Program-made: the position numbers and the translations under genes
Shown here: positions 6,592 to 12,806 of the stretch, in pieces
Layout: each line of letters starts with the position of its first letter
Position numbering within the stretch: position 1 is the stretch's first letter
The notes under the pieces: model-generated
Told to the model about the DNA's origin: nothing
Databases searched by the model: none
Seen by the model: only the letters and a program-made list of their open reading frames with translations
Assembly: GCA_964577175.1 (NCBI GenBank)
Contig: CAZNYC010000120.1
Location: 1 to 12,806 of the forward strand
Reading direction: 5' to 3'
DNA: 12,806 nucleotides
Source of the DNA: BS750m-G62 sp964577175
GTDB lineage: Bacteria > Planctomycetota > Phycisphaerae > FEN-1346

Positions 6592-7272
6592 ATGGCCGAC
6601 CTGGTGACCCTCGATCTCGGCCGGGCGGCCTACGGGCCGACGTCGCGGCTGCAGGAACGGCTCCGCGACGAGGTCCGCACGGCCGACCCGGAGCGCGCCT
6701 GCCTCCTGCTCGTTGAGCACGACCCGCCCGTCATCACCCTGGGACGCGGGGCTGACGAGGCCCACGTCACGGTCTCGCGCGAGCGGCTCCGGGCGATGGG
6801 CGTCGAGGTCCACGAATCGGCCCGCGGCGGCGACGTCACCTGGCATGGGCCCGGGCAACTCGTCGGCTATCCGATTCTGCGGCTGGACCTGCACGGGCGC
6901 GACGTCCGCCGGTACCTGCGAGACCTGGAGGAGGTGCTCATCCGTCTGCTGGCCCGCTTCGGCCTGGAGGGCACGCGGGCCGAGGGGATGACCGGTGTCT
7001 GGCTCGGAGGCGAGAAGGTCGCCGCCATCGGCGTCGCCATCCGCCGATGGGTCACCTGGCACGGCATTGCCCTGAACGTGGCGGATTGCCTGGACGCGTT
7101 CGACCTGATCGTGCCGTGCGGCATTCGCGACTACGGCGTGACGACGCTGTCGCGGGCGCTGGGGCGCGAGGTCTTGGTTGCTGAAGTCAAGCCGCATCTT
7201 GTAGAATGCGTGGTCGAGGTGTTCGGCTTCGACGGCGCCCGCGTGGGCGCGGTGCCCGAGGACCTCTCGTGA
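6592..7272 (+). CDS. lipB: Lipoyl(octanoyl) transferase LipB
   Basis: A 226-residue cytoplasmic enzyme that transfers octanoyl from octanoyl-ACP to the lipoyl-domain lysine, the first step of de novo lipoate assembly. Recognisable motifs are the substrate-binding RGGDVTWHGPGQLVGYP (about 82-98), GGEKVAAIGVAIRRWVTWHG with the conserved Lys142, ALNV, and IVPCGI with catalytic Cys176. The length is typical of LipB. The ATG start lies 3 nt after the lpdA stop. A purine-rich site is not obvious, so translation may be coupled to lpdA. The lipA gene follows directly. Confidence 0.96.
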   Translation: MADLVTLDLGRAAYGPTSRLQERLRDEVRTADPERACLLLVEHDPPVITLGRGADEAHVTVSRERLRAMGVEVHESARGGDVTWHGPGQLVGYPILRLDLHGRDVRRYLRDLEEVLIRLLARFGLEGTRAEGMTGVWLGGEKVAAIGVAIRRWVTWHGIALNVADCLDAFDLIVPCGIRDYGVTTLSRALGREVLVAEVKPHLVECVVEVFGFDGARVGAVPEDLS

Positions 7273-7280
7273 GGATTCGA

Positions 7281-8285
7281 ATGGCCCGCTGTACCGACAG
7301 GCAACGCGCCGGCCGTCGTCCCTTCCCGCCCTGGCTGCGCAAACGCGTACCCAGCCGGGGGGAGGCCGCCGCCGTGCGGGCGCTGATCGAGGAACTCGAC
7401 CTGGAGACCGTCTGCGCGAGCGCCCACTGCCCGAACCTGCCGGAGTGTTTCGCCCGCGGGACGGCCACCTTCATGATCCTCGGCGGCGCCTGCACCCGCT
7501 CGTGCCGGTTCTGCGCCGTGCCGACGGGGCCGTCCGGGCCGCCGCGCCGCGAGGAGCCGGACGCCGTCGCCGAGGCCGCCGCCCGCATGCGTCTCCGGCA
7601 CGTGGTCGTGACGAGCGTGACGCGCGACGACCTGCCCGACGGCGGCGCCGGTCACTTCGCCCGCACCATCCGGGCGCTCCGCGAGCGGCTGCCCGGGGCC
7701 GTCGTCGAGGTGCTCGTGCCCGATTTCCGGGGTGACGAGACGGCCGTCCGGGCCGTCTGCGACGCCGGGCCGGACGTGTTCAACCATAACATCGAGACTG
7801 TGCCGCGCCTGTACCCGACCGTCCGCCCCGAGGCCGATTACCGGCAGAGCCTGGCGGTCCTGGCGACGGCGGACACCGTTTTGCGCGGTGGGTCTCCGCC
7901 CCCACCGCGCCCGCAGAAGACGGGCCGCGCGGTGGGCGGTGAAGCGATTTCCCGCGCGGTGACCCTCCCGGGCCACCGCGCCGAAGGGGGGGATAAACCG
8001 GACCGCCCTCGCCGCACCAAGAGCGGCCTGATGGTCGGTCTCGGCGAAACGTCCGAGGAGGTGACCGCCGTCCTGGCCGACCTCCGCGACGCCGGCTGCG
8101 ATATGCTGACGATCGGCCAGTACCTGGCCCCGTCGAAACAGCACGTGCCGGTGGCCCGCTTCGTCGAGCCGGCGGAGTTCGAGGCGTGGGAGGCCGGGGC
8201 CCGGGACCTGGGCTTCGCCGCCGTGGCCGCCGGACCCTTCGTCCGCAGCAGTTACCGGGCCGAGGAGGTTTTTGCGCAGGGGTGA
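7281..8285 (+). CDS. lipA: Lipoyl synthase LipA with an in-frame insertion
   Basis: A 334-residue radical-SAM enzyme that inserts two sulfurs into the octanoyl chain on the lipoyl carrier. The auxiliary 4Fe-4S cluster ligands are Cys45, Cys50 and Cys56 (C-x4-C-x5-C). The radical-SAM cluster is Cys71, Cys75 and Cys78 (CTRSCRFC). Also present are VVTSVTRDDLPDGG, NHNIETVPRLYPTVRP, GLMVGLGET, and the C-terminal RSSY that supplies the auxiliary-cluster Ser. Between SLAVLATAD and TKSGLMVGLGE lie 47 residues (about 199-245) where LipA proteins normally have roughly 7; this Gly/Pro/Arg-rich insert is unlike the rest of the protein and matches a repeat at the DNA level. All catalytic residues survive. 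Start: ATG 7281 has GAGG at 7271-7274. A GTG at 7269 overlapping the lipB stop also has a GAGGA site and would add four residues. Confidence 0.95.
   Translation: MARCTDRQRAGRRPFPPWLRKRVPSRGEAAAVRALIEELDLETVCASAHCPNLPECFARGTATFMILGGACTRSCRFCAVPTGPSGPPRREEPDAVAEAAARMRLRHVVVTSVTRDDLPDGGAGHFARTIRALRERLPGAVVEVLVPDFRGDETAVRAVCDAGPDVFNHNIETVPRLYPTVRPEADYRQSLAVLATADTVLRGGSPPPPRPQKTGRAVGGEAISRAVTLPGHRAEGGDKPDRPRRTKSGLMVGLGETSEEVTAVLADLRDAGCDMLTIGQYLAPSKQHVPVARFVEPAEFEAWEAGARDLGFAAVAAGPFVRSSYRAEEVFAQG
7878..8012 (+). repeat. Palindromic repeat element inserted within lipA
   Basis: This stretch encodes the extra residues in LipA. It contains five copies of one half-site, GCGCGGTG(GG): forward at 7883, reverse at 7901 (CCCACCGCGC), forward at 7927 and 7954, and reverse near 7973. 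The first pair forms a perfect 10-bp stem with an 8-nt loop (7883-7910). The pair at 7954 and 7974 gives an 8-bp stem. The reading frame stays open and the net addition is a multiple of three. The exact borders are estimated from where the LipA similarity stops and resumes. Confidence 0.7.
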
Positions 8286-8300
8286 CGACGGACTAAACGG

Positions 8301-8413
8301 CTGTCACCCTGAGGAGCCCGCAGGGCGACGAAGGGTCTCGCCGTGGCCGTTGCCAGTTTGGCACTTGCACGGCGAGGTCCTTCGGCCTCGCCGGCGAGGC
8401 CTCAGGATGACAG
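8301..8413. repeat. Long imperfect palindromic element between lipA and the lipoyl carrier gene
   Basis: A 113-bp nested inverted repeat. Outer arms: CTGTCACCCTGAGG (8301-8314) with CCTCAGGATGACAG (8400-8413), 13 of 14 paired. Middle arms: 8329-8345 with 8368-8384, 15 of 17 paired. Tip: TGCCA-GTT-TGGCA (8351-8363). From memory, the CTGTCA-C/T-CCTGAGG ... GAAGG-x-TCTCG layout resembles a dispersed non-coding repeat seen in many bacterial genomes. It has no open frame and would fold into a long RNA or DNA hairpin, placed 45 nt before the lipoyl carrier start. It may limit read-through or protect the upstream mRNA. Confidence 0.85.
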
Positions 8414-8458
8414 ACGCAGTGTTCGAACGCAGACGTACAGGATTATGGAGGATTCCGC

Positions 8459-8707
8459 ATGGCCGTTGAAGACGTGAAACTGCCCGACCTGGGCGAGGAT
8501 GCCGGCGACGTCGCCACCGTCGCCTTCTGGTACGTCGAGCAGGGGGAGACCGTCGAGGAAGGCGACGAACTCCTCCAGATGCTCACCGACAAGGCCACCT
8601 TCGACGTCCCCAGTCCCGTCGGCGGCGAGGTCAAGGAACTCATCGCCGACGAGGATGAGGAAATCGAAGTGGGCGGCCTCCTCTGCCGCATCGACACCGG
8701 GGACTGA
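8459..8707 (+). CDS. Free-standing lipoyl-domain carrier protein
   Basis: An 82-residue protein consisting of a single biotinyl/lipoyl attachment domain. MAVEDVKLPDLGED starts the domain as in E2 subunits. The attachment site is TDKATFDVPSP with Lys45 in the hairpin turn, and PVGGEVKELIADEDEEIEVGG forms the second half of the barrel. There is no peripheral-subunit-binding domain or acyltransferase domain, and the gene ends cleanly, so it is not a truncated E2 in this window. It is very acidic. The DKA context fits lipoyl rather than biotin (biotin carriers have MKM). It has its own strong GGAGG site (8447-8451). Its neighbours are the genes needed to lipoylate and reoxidise it, so it is very probably a lipoyl carrier, but the enzyme that loads or uses its acyl or redox group is not visible. 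Confidence 0.92.
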   Translation: MAVEDVKLPDLGEDAGDVATVAFWYVEQGETVEEGDELLQMLTDKATFDVPSPVGGEVKELIADEDEEIEVGGLLCRIDTGD

Positions 8708-8708
8708 C

Positions 8709-9332
8709 GTGAGCCACGCCGACGCGGGCCGCTTCATCGTGCTCGACGGACCGGAAGGCGCCGGCAAGACCACCCAGGTCGACCGGCTCGTGCACCGTCT
8801 GCGCGAGGCGGGCCGCCAGGCCACCGCCGTCCGCGATCCCGGGTCCACGCCCGTCTCGGAGCGGATCCGCGAGGTCCTCCTCGACCCCGGCCTGCCGGAG
8901 ATGAACGCCCGGACCGAGGTGTTCCTCTACATGGCCAGCCGGGCGGAGATGGTGGCCCGGATCGTCCGTCCGGCCCTGGAGGTGGGCCTGGTGGTGGTCA
9001 GCGACCGGTTCGTCTCGGCCACCGCCGCCTACCAGGGATACGCGGGGGGCATCGACCCGGACCTCATCTGGGACCTCGGCCGCATGGCCTGCGACGACCT
9101 GGAGCCGGACCTTACCGTCATCCTCGACGTGGCCGTCCCGGACGGGTTTGGACGGCTCGGGGCCGAGCGGGACCGCATCGAGTCCAAGCCGCCCGACTAC
9201 CACGAGCGGGTCCGGGAGGGGTTCCTGACGATGGCCCGCGAGCGGCCGGAGGCGTTTGCCGTCGTCGATGCGTCCCGCCCGCCCGACGAGGTCGCCGACG
9301 CCGTCTGGGAGGTCGCCGCCCGTGTCCTTTGA
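8709..9332 (+). CDS. tmk: Thymidylate kinase
   Basis: A 207-residue cytoplasmic enzyme that phosphorylates dTMP to dTDP with ATP in dTTP synthesis. Features: the P-loop GPEGAGKTT (14-22); a dTMP-binding RDPGSTPVSERIREVLLDP segment (usually REPGGT, so two positions differ here); the SDRFVSATAAYQGYAGG segment corresponding to the DR-Y/F motif and following substrate loop; and a LID-like RLGAERDRIESK. The length is standard. The GTG at 8709 starts 1 nt after the lipoyl carrier stop and gives the expected N-terminus; a GGGGA at about 8699-8703 may serve as its binding site. The stop overlaps the start of holB by 11 nt. Confidence 0.95.
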   Translation: MSHADAGRFIVLDGPEGAGKTTQVDRLVHRLREAGRQATAVRDPGSTPVSERIREVLLDPGLPEMNARTEVFLYMASRAEMVARIVRPALEVGLVVVSDRFVSATAAYQGYAGGIDPDLIWDLGRMACDDLEPDLTVILDVAVPDGFGRLGAERDRIESKPPDYHERVREGFLTMARERPEAFAVVDASRPPDEVADAVWEVAARVL

Positions 9333-10512
9333 CGCCATCCGGTATCAGCCCGCCGCCGTCCGGATGCTCCGGGCGGCCGTCGCCCACGACCGCATGCCGC
9401 ACGCCTACCTCTTCGTCGGGCCGCGCGGCGTGGGGAAGGGCCTGGCGGCCAGGGAACTCGCGAAACTCCTCTTCTGCACCGGCCCTGGCGGCAACGGCGA
9501 CGCCGACGCCCTCGACCCGTGCGACGCCTGCGACGCCTGCCGCCGTGCCGATCACGGCACGCATCCGGACCTGTACTGGTTCCGTAAGGAGCCGGACGCC
9601 AACGATTTCCGGTTGCCGCTCGTCGCGCGCCGGGAGGGGAAGAACGGGACGCCTTCCTGGCTCACCGCCACCGTGAATGAGTCGGCATCCCTCACACCGA
9701 TGGAGGCCGACCGGACGGTCACGGTGGTGGACGATGCCGAATTGATGAATGCGGCGGCCGCCAACGCCCTCCTGAAGACGCTGGAGGAACCCTCGCCGCA
9801 CGCCGTCCTCGTGCTGCTGTGCGCGGACGTGTCGCGCCTGCCGGGGACGATCCTGTCGCGGTGCCAGTGGGTGCGGTTCCGTCCGTTGCCGGAGGCGTTC
9901 GTGGCGGAGAAGGTGCGGGAGGTCCTCGCCCGCCGGGCCGAGGAGGCCGAGGAAACCAAGGGAAAGAAGAAAGAGGCCCCGCCCGCCCCGTCGGACGAGG
10001 AGGTGGCCTTCGTCTGCCGCTTCGCGGGCGGGAGCATCGAACGGGCCGCCCGGCTCGTCGGGACCGGCCTGTGGGACCTGAAACGGACGCTCCTCGGCCA
10101 TCTGCCGGACGCCGGCCCGGACGGGGCCCTCGACATGGCCGAGGCCGTCGTCGGCTGGGGCAAGGCCCTGGCGAAGCAGGAGGGTGCGAAACCCCGCTCC
10201 ACGGAGGCCAACGCCGTCCGGCGCCGCACGGCCCGGCTGGCGTTGGCGGCGGTGGCGTCGGCGTTCGGCGACGCCGCCATCCTGTCCGTCGGCGGCGAGG
10301 GGGCGGGGCGGCTTATTAACGCCGACCAGCGGCCGGTCATCGAGGCCCTCGCCGCCTGGTCCCCCGACGCCTGGGCCCGGGCGGTGGCGCTGCTGGCCGA
10401 CGGCCAGACGCACGTTCGCCGGTACGTCCATCCGGAACTGGCGACCGAGAACGCCCTCGTGCAGGTCAGCCGGCTCCGCCCGCGGCGCTCGCGGCAGAGT
10501 GGAACCGCCTGA
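9322..10512 (+). CDS. holB: DNA polymerase III subunit delta' (clamp-loader AAA+ protein)
   Basis: A 396-residue AAA+ protein of the DnaX/HolB family, part of the clamp loader that places the beta sliding clamp on DNA. Features: Walker A GPRGVGKG (33-40, Lys39); a zinc module with Cys52, Cys67, Cys70 and Cys73 (CDACDAC); a Walker B-like VVDDAELMNAAAANALLKTLEEP; and the sensor region LSRCQWVRF. A lysine-rich linker (ETKGKKKEAPP) and a long helical C-terminal collar domain follow. Position directly after tmk favours HolB over DnaX, as these two genes are neighbours in many bacteria, and the C-terminus lacks the long extension of tau. The GTG start overlaps tmk and has GGAGGT 8 nt upstream (9308-9313). 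Confidence 0.88.
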   Translation: MSFDAIRYQPAAVRMLRAAVAHDRMPHAYLFVGPRGVGKGLAARELAKLLFCTGPGGNGDADALDPCDACDACRRADHGTHPDLYWFRKEPDANDFRLPLVARREGKNGTPSWLTATVNESASLTPMEADRTVTVVDDAELMNAAAANALLKTLEEPSPHAVLVLLCADVSRLPGTILSRCQWVRFRPLPEAFVAEKVREVLARRAEEAEETKGKKKEAPPAPSDEEVAFVCRFAGGSIERAARLVGTGLWDLKRTLLGHLPDAGPDGALDMAEAVVGWGKALAKQEGAKPRSTEANAVRRRTARLALAAVASAFGDAAILSVGGEGAGRLINADQRPVIEALAAWSPDAWARAVALLADGQTHVRRYVHPELATENALVQVSRLRPRRSRQSGTA

Positions 10513-10515
10513 CAG

Positions 10516-10587
10516 GGTACCACCGATTGCTGGTCAATCGGTGCCTCTGAAGCGGGGAACACGGTTTGACAAGCAAACCGTGGCACC
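10516..10587. repeat. Two-hairpin repeat element downstream of holB
   Basis: A 72-bp element from GGTACC to GTGGCACC, beginning 4 nt after the holB stop. Hairpin 1: ACCGATTG (10522-10529), loop CTGGT, CAATCGGT (10535-10542). Hairpin 2: CACGGTTTG (10560-10568), loop ACAAG, CAAACCGTG (10574-10582), a perfect 9-bp stem. Ends and loops match the element at 3477-3551, but the stem sequences differ. It probably marks the 3' end of the lpdA-holB run, although there is no T-tract. Confidence 0.78.
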
Positions 10588-10613
10588 TGCGAGCCGGTGT
10601 CGGGCCTTTGGGG

Positions 10614-10642
10614 TTGCAAACCGGCCGCCGCCGCCATACGCT
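10614..10642 (+). promoter_or_regulatory. Sigma-70-type promoter for the SurA/PpiD-like gene
   Basis: TTGCAA (10614-10619, 5 of 6) and TACGCT (10637-10642, 4 of 6) are separated by the optimal 17 bp, about 48 bp before the start codon. It lies directly after the two-hairpin repeat, which fits a new transcription unit beginning here. Confidence 0.55.
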
Positions 10643-10690
10643 ATGGCCCTTTGATGCATCCTTCGGCTCGACACGGGAAAGGTAACTCGG

Positions 10691-12739
10691 ATGGCACTGC
10701 GGTTTTTCCGGAAACACCGGAAGTGGTTCATGATTCTGGTGTTCGTTGGGATCCTTGGTATGGTCGGCTGGGGCGTCTTCTCCAGCGACCGGTTCCAGCG
10801 GATGGTCGGCCGCCTGTTGGGCGGCGGCGAGGAAGGAAAGGTCGTCGGGTACATCGACGGCCGGGAGATCCGCGCCGGGGAACTCGTCCGATTCGTCACC
10901 GGCCTGCGCGTGGCCGGACGCAGCAACCAACTCTGGTACCAGTTGCTCGCCCGCCAGGCGCCGGACCGGGATGCCGCCGCCCGCATCTACCAGGCCACCC
11001 TCGAGCATTCGGCTTGGCCGATCCTCGCCCAGCAACTCGAGGATCCGGAACAGGAGGTGGACACCCGCACGGCGCTGGCGTGGCTGGCCCTGGCCGAGGA
11101 GGCCGGGCGGTTCGGGTTCCGCGTGCCGGAGGTCCAGGTCGAGAGCCGACTCGACGGGCTCCGGGAACTCGGCCTGACGGGCGAGGACATCGCCGCCACC
11201 ATCGCCCGCGACGCCTACGGAAGCCGGGATCTGCTGATCGACGGCCTGGCCGGGGACATGACCCTCGCCGCCTACATCCGGTACCTCGCCGAGACGTGCG
11301 GCGTGCCGGTCGAGCCGGAACTCCGCCGCGCCTGGGCCGAGCAGGACGCCCGGATCAAGGTCCGCATGGCGGTCTTCGAGGCCGACGACGCGCTCGACCA
11401 GGTCGGCGAGCCCCCCGAGGACAAGGTCCGCACGTTCTTCAACCGGTATAAGCAGTACCTGCCCGGCCAGGGGCCCGACGGCGTCGGGTACCGCATCCCG
11501 CCCAAGGTGGCCGTCGAGTACCTCGTGGCCGAACCGTCCGCCTTCGAGGGTGAGGCCGCCGAGACCGTCACCGACGAGTCCGTCAAGGCCTATTACGAGG
11601 AGCACAAGGAGAGCGAATTCGTCATCGAGGACGCCACGGAGGAGGCCGAGGATGAGGCCGCCGACGACGAAGAGGAGACCGGCGACGCCGCCGACGACGA
11701 CGAGGCGGACGCGAAACAGTACCGGCCCCTCTCGGAGGTCCGCGATGACATCCGCCGCCGCCTCGTCCGCCGCAAGGCCGAGGACCTGGCCCACAGCCAC
11801 CTGGCCGGCCTCGTCGGCGAAATCACCACCAAGCAGAAGGGCATCGACCTGCGGATCTTCGCTGACGGCAAACGGGTCCGGTACGTGTGCGTGCCCGACC
11901 TCCTCGCCGCCGAACAACTGGCCGAGGTCGAGGGCCTCGGCGGTGCCACCCGCGAGCGGACGCGCGTGTCTCAGGCCGCCCTCAGCGTTGTCGAACTCGT
12001 CGGCCCGGAGAAGGCCCGCCTTGCCGTCGATGAAATCAGCGAGGTCTACACGGGCGCCGGCGGCAAGGCGTACGCCTTCCGCGTGACCGACGCCGTGCCC
12101 AGCCGCGAGCCCAGCGATCTGGACGAGGTGCGGGCGGCGGTGGTGGAGGACGTCCGGCGGGCGGAGGCATTCCGGATCGTCCGCGAGCGGGCCAAAGATC
12201 TCCTCGAAAAGGCCGCCGGGAACGGCCTCGAAGACGCTGCCGAGAAGGCCGACGTCGAGACCGTCACGAGCGAGTACTTCCCGCGGCAGCATTACGTCCC
12301 CTATGGGAACCAGTGGGAGTCGTTTGCGCCGCCGCTGCCGGAGGTCGGCTACAGCCCCGTCCTGGTCGAGGAATGTTTCGAAATGGTCGAGGACGCCCGG
12401 GAGCGGACCCTCGTGACCCTTGGCGCGAAGAAGACGGTCGTCGTGGCCGAACTCGTCGGCCGCAAGGCCCCGCGCCGGGAAGGGTTCGCGATGCTCCGGC
12501 CCATGCTCGTGCAGCGGGTATCGCGGCAAATGGCCGGCCGGGCCGTCGTGGACCTGCTCGATACGGACGCCATCCAGCGGCGCATGGGCGTCGAGGTCCG
12601 CGACGAGAAGCCCGCCGAGGGTGAGGCCGAGGGCGACGCCGACGCCGCTGCCCCTGCGGCGCCTGAAACCGACGCCGGCGCAGCCGCCGAGCCCGAACCC
12701 GCCGAACCCCCGGTCCCCATGCCCGACATCGGGCGGTAG
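10691..12739 (+). CDS. Membrane-anchored SurA/PpiD-like protein without a recognisable rotamase domain
   Basis: A 682-residue protein. A basic start (MALRFFRKHRKW) and one hydrophobic segment (about 13-30) give a signal anchor, with the rest predicted outside the inner membrane. After VVGYIDGREIRAGELVRFV, which resembles the start of SurA_N/PpiD modules, come helix-rich segments and KVAVEYLVAEPSAF, then TDESVKAYYEEHKES (about 293-307), a pattern typical of SurA/PpiD chaperones. Where a PpiC rotamase often follows, there is an acidic low-complexity insert (about 309-345), then YRPLSEVRDDIRRRL. I see no rotamase core. The tail (about 640-682) is rich in Ala, Glu and Pro. Likely an envelope folding factor or scaffold; this is inferred from weak similarity. 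ATG 10691 has AAAGGT 7 nt upstream and its own promoter. Confidence 0.7.
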   Translation: MALRFFRKHRKWFMILVFVGILGMVGWGVFSSDRFQRMVGRLLGGGEEGKVVGYIDGREIRAGELVRFVTGLRVAGRSNQLWYQLLARQAPDRDAAARIYQATLEHSAWPILAQQLEDPEQEVDTRTALAWLALAEEAGRFGFRVPEVQVESRLDGLRELGLTGEDIAATIARDAYGSRDLLIDGLAGDMTLAAYIRYLAETCGVPVEPELRRAWAEQDARIKVRMAVFEADDALDQVGEPPEDKVRTFFNRYKQYLPGQGPDGVGYRIPPKVAVEYLVAEPSAFEGEAAETVTDESVKAYYEEHKESEFVIEDATEEAEDEAADDEEETGDAADDDEADAKQYRPLSEVRDDIRRRLVRRKAEDLAHSHLAGLVGEITTKQKGIDLRIFADGKRVRYVCVPDLLAAEQLAEVEGLGGATRERTRVSQAALSVVELVGPEKARLAVDEISEVYTGAGGKAYAFRVTDAVPSREPSDLDEVRAAVVEDVRRAEAFRIVRERAKDLLEKAAGNGLEDAAEKADVETVTSEYFPRQHYVPYGNQWESFAPPLPEVGYSPVLVEECFEMVEDARERTLVTLGAKKTVVVAELVGRKAPRREGFAMLRPMLVQRVSRQMAGRAVVDLLDTDAIQRRMGVEVRDEKPAEGEAEGDADAAAPAAPETDAGAAAEPEPAEPPVPMPDIGR

Positions 12740-12754
12740 GGGAGGGAACTCCCC
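12739..12754 (+). terminator. Possible terminator-like hairpin
   Basis: GGGGAG (12739-12744), a GGAA tetraloop of the GNRA type, and CTCCCC (12749-12754) form a perfect 6-bp stem beginning at the last base of the stop codon. The following sequence (AATCCTGTT) is only weakly T-rich, so intrinsic termination is doubtful. Confidence 0.3.
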
Positions 12755-12806
12755 AATCCTGTTCGGCCCGGATATTGCACCATCAGATAGACTGGGATGC
12801 AAGCGG

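Noticed and set aside
5014..7197. 727-codon minus-strand open frame opposite lpdA and lipB
   Set aside because: Antisense shadow of two clear enzymes; it also runs through the lpdA promoter.
7883..7982. CRISPR array
   Set aside because: The repeats are short, in both orientations, irregularly spaced and inside a coding frame; no uniform repeat-spacer pattern exists anywhere in the window.
7875..8015. Frameshift or pseudogene interpretation of lipA
   Set aside because: The frame is continuous, similarity resumes in the same frame after the insert, and all cluster ligands and the C-terminal RSSY are present.
9322..10512. DnaX (tau/gamma) instead of HolB
   Set aside because: Adjacency to tmk and the lack of a long tau-type C-terminal extension favour HolB, although the zinc module alone would not distinguish them.
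10466..12802. 778-codon minus-strand open frame opposite the SurA/PpiD-like gene
   Set aside because: The plus-strand frame has a ribosome binding site, promoter, signal anchor and chaperone-like segments; the minus frame has none.

Overview
This is a very GC-rich, gene-dense bacterial window with no rRNA, tRNA, CRISPR array, integrase or transposase that I can recognise. Strong GGAGG-type Shine-Dalgarno sites, a Tat-exported DUF362 protein, a LysM lipoprotein, an HD-GYP protein and numerous hairpin repeats with short conserved loops suggest an uncultured Planctomycetota lineage, perhaps Phycisphaerae-like. That assignment is inferred from style and gene content, not from a marker gene.

Left part (1-3450, all + strand): the 3' end of a CDP-alcohol phosphatidyltransferase gene; a small LysM lipoprotein behind a good sigma-70-type promoter; a Tat-signal DUF362 protein; and a GT4-type glycosyltransferase. 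The glycosyltransferase is preceded by a two-hairpin repeat with perfect 12-bp outer arms. Lipid, envelope and sugar functions dominate here. A protein with two HD-GYP-like domains (about 3564-4841, - strand) converges on the glycosyltransferase, with a second two-hairpin repeat between them. A 364-bp intergenic region with a promoter for the rightward genes then follows.

Central operon-like run (5206-10512, + strand): lpdA, lipB, lipA, a free-standing 82-residue lipoyl-domain protein, tmk and holB. The first three genes are nearly contiguous, and the last two overlap. LipB and LipA would build the lipoyl group from octanoyl-ACP, the small carrier would bear it on Lys45, and Lpd would reoxidise the dihydrolipoyl form. 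No E1, E2 or glycine-cleavage gene is visible, so the partner of the carrier is unknown. Tmk and HolB add a nucleotide/replication pair.

Right part: a third two-hairpin repeat, a promoter, and a 682-residue membrane-anchored SurA/PpiD-like protein with no recognisable rotamase domain.

The most unusual features are the repeats. lipA carries an in-frame insertion of about 40 residues, encoded by DNA with five copies of one palindromic half-site. Two two-hairpin elements (3477-3551 and 10516-10587) share ends and loops while their stems differ in a compensating way. A 113-bp imperfect palindrome separates lipA from the lipoyl carrier gene. Together they suggest that several families of small structured repeats are, or were, mobile in this genome, including into coding sequence.
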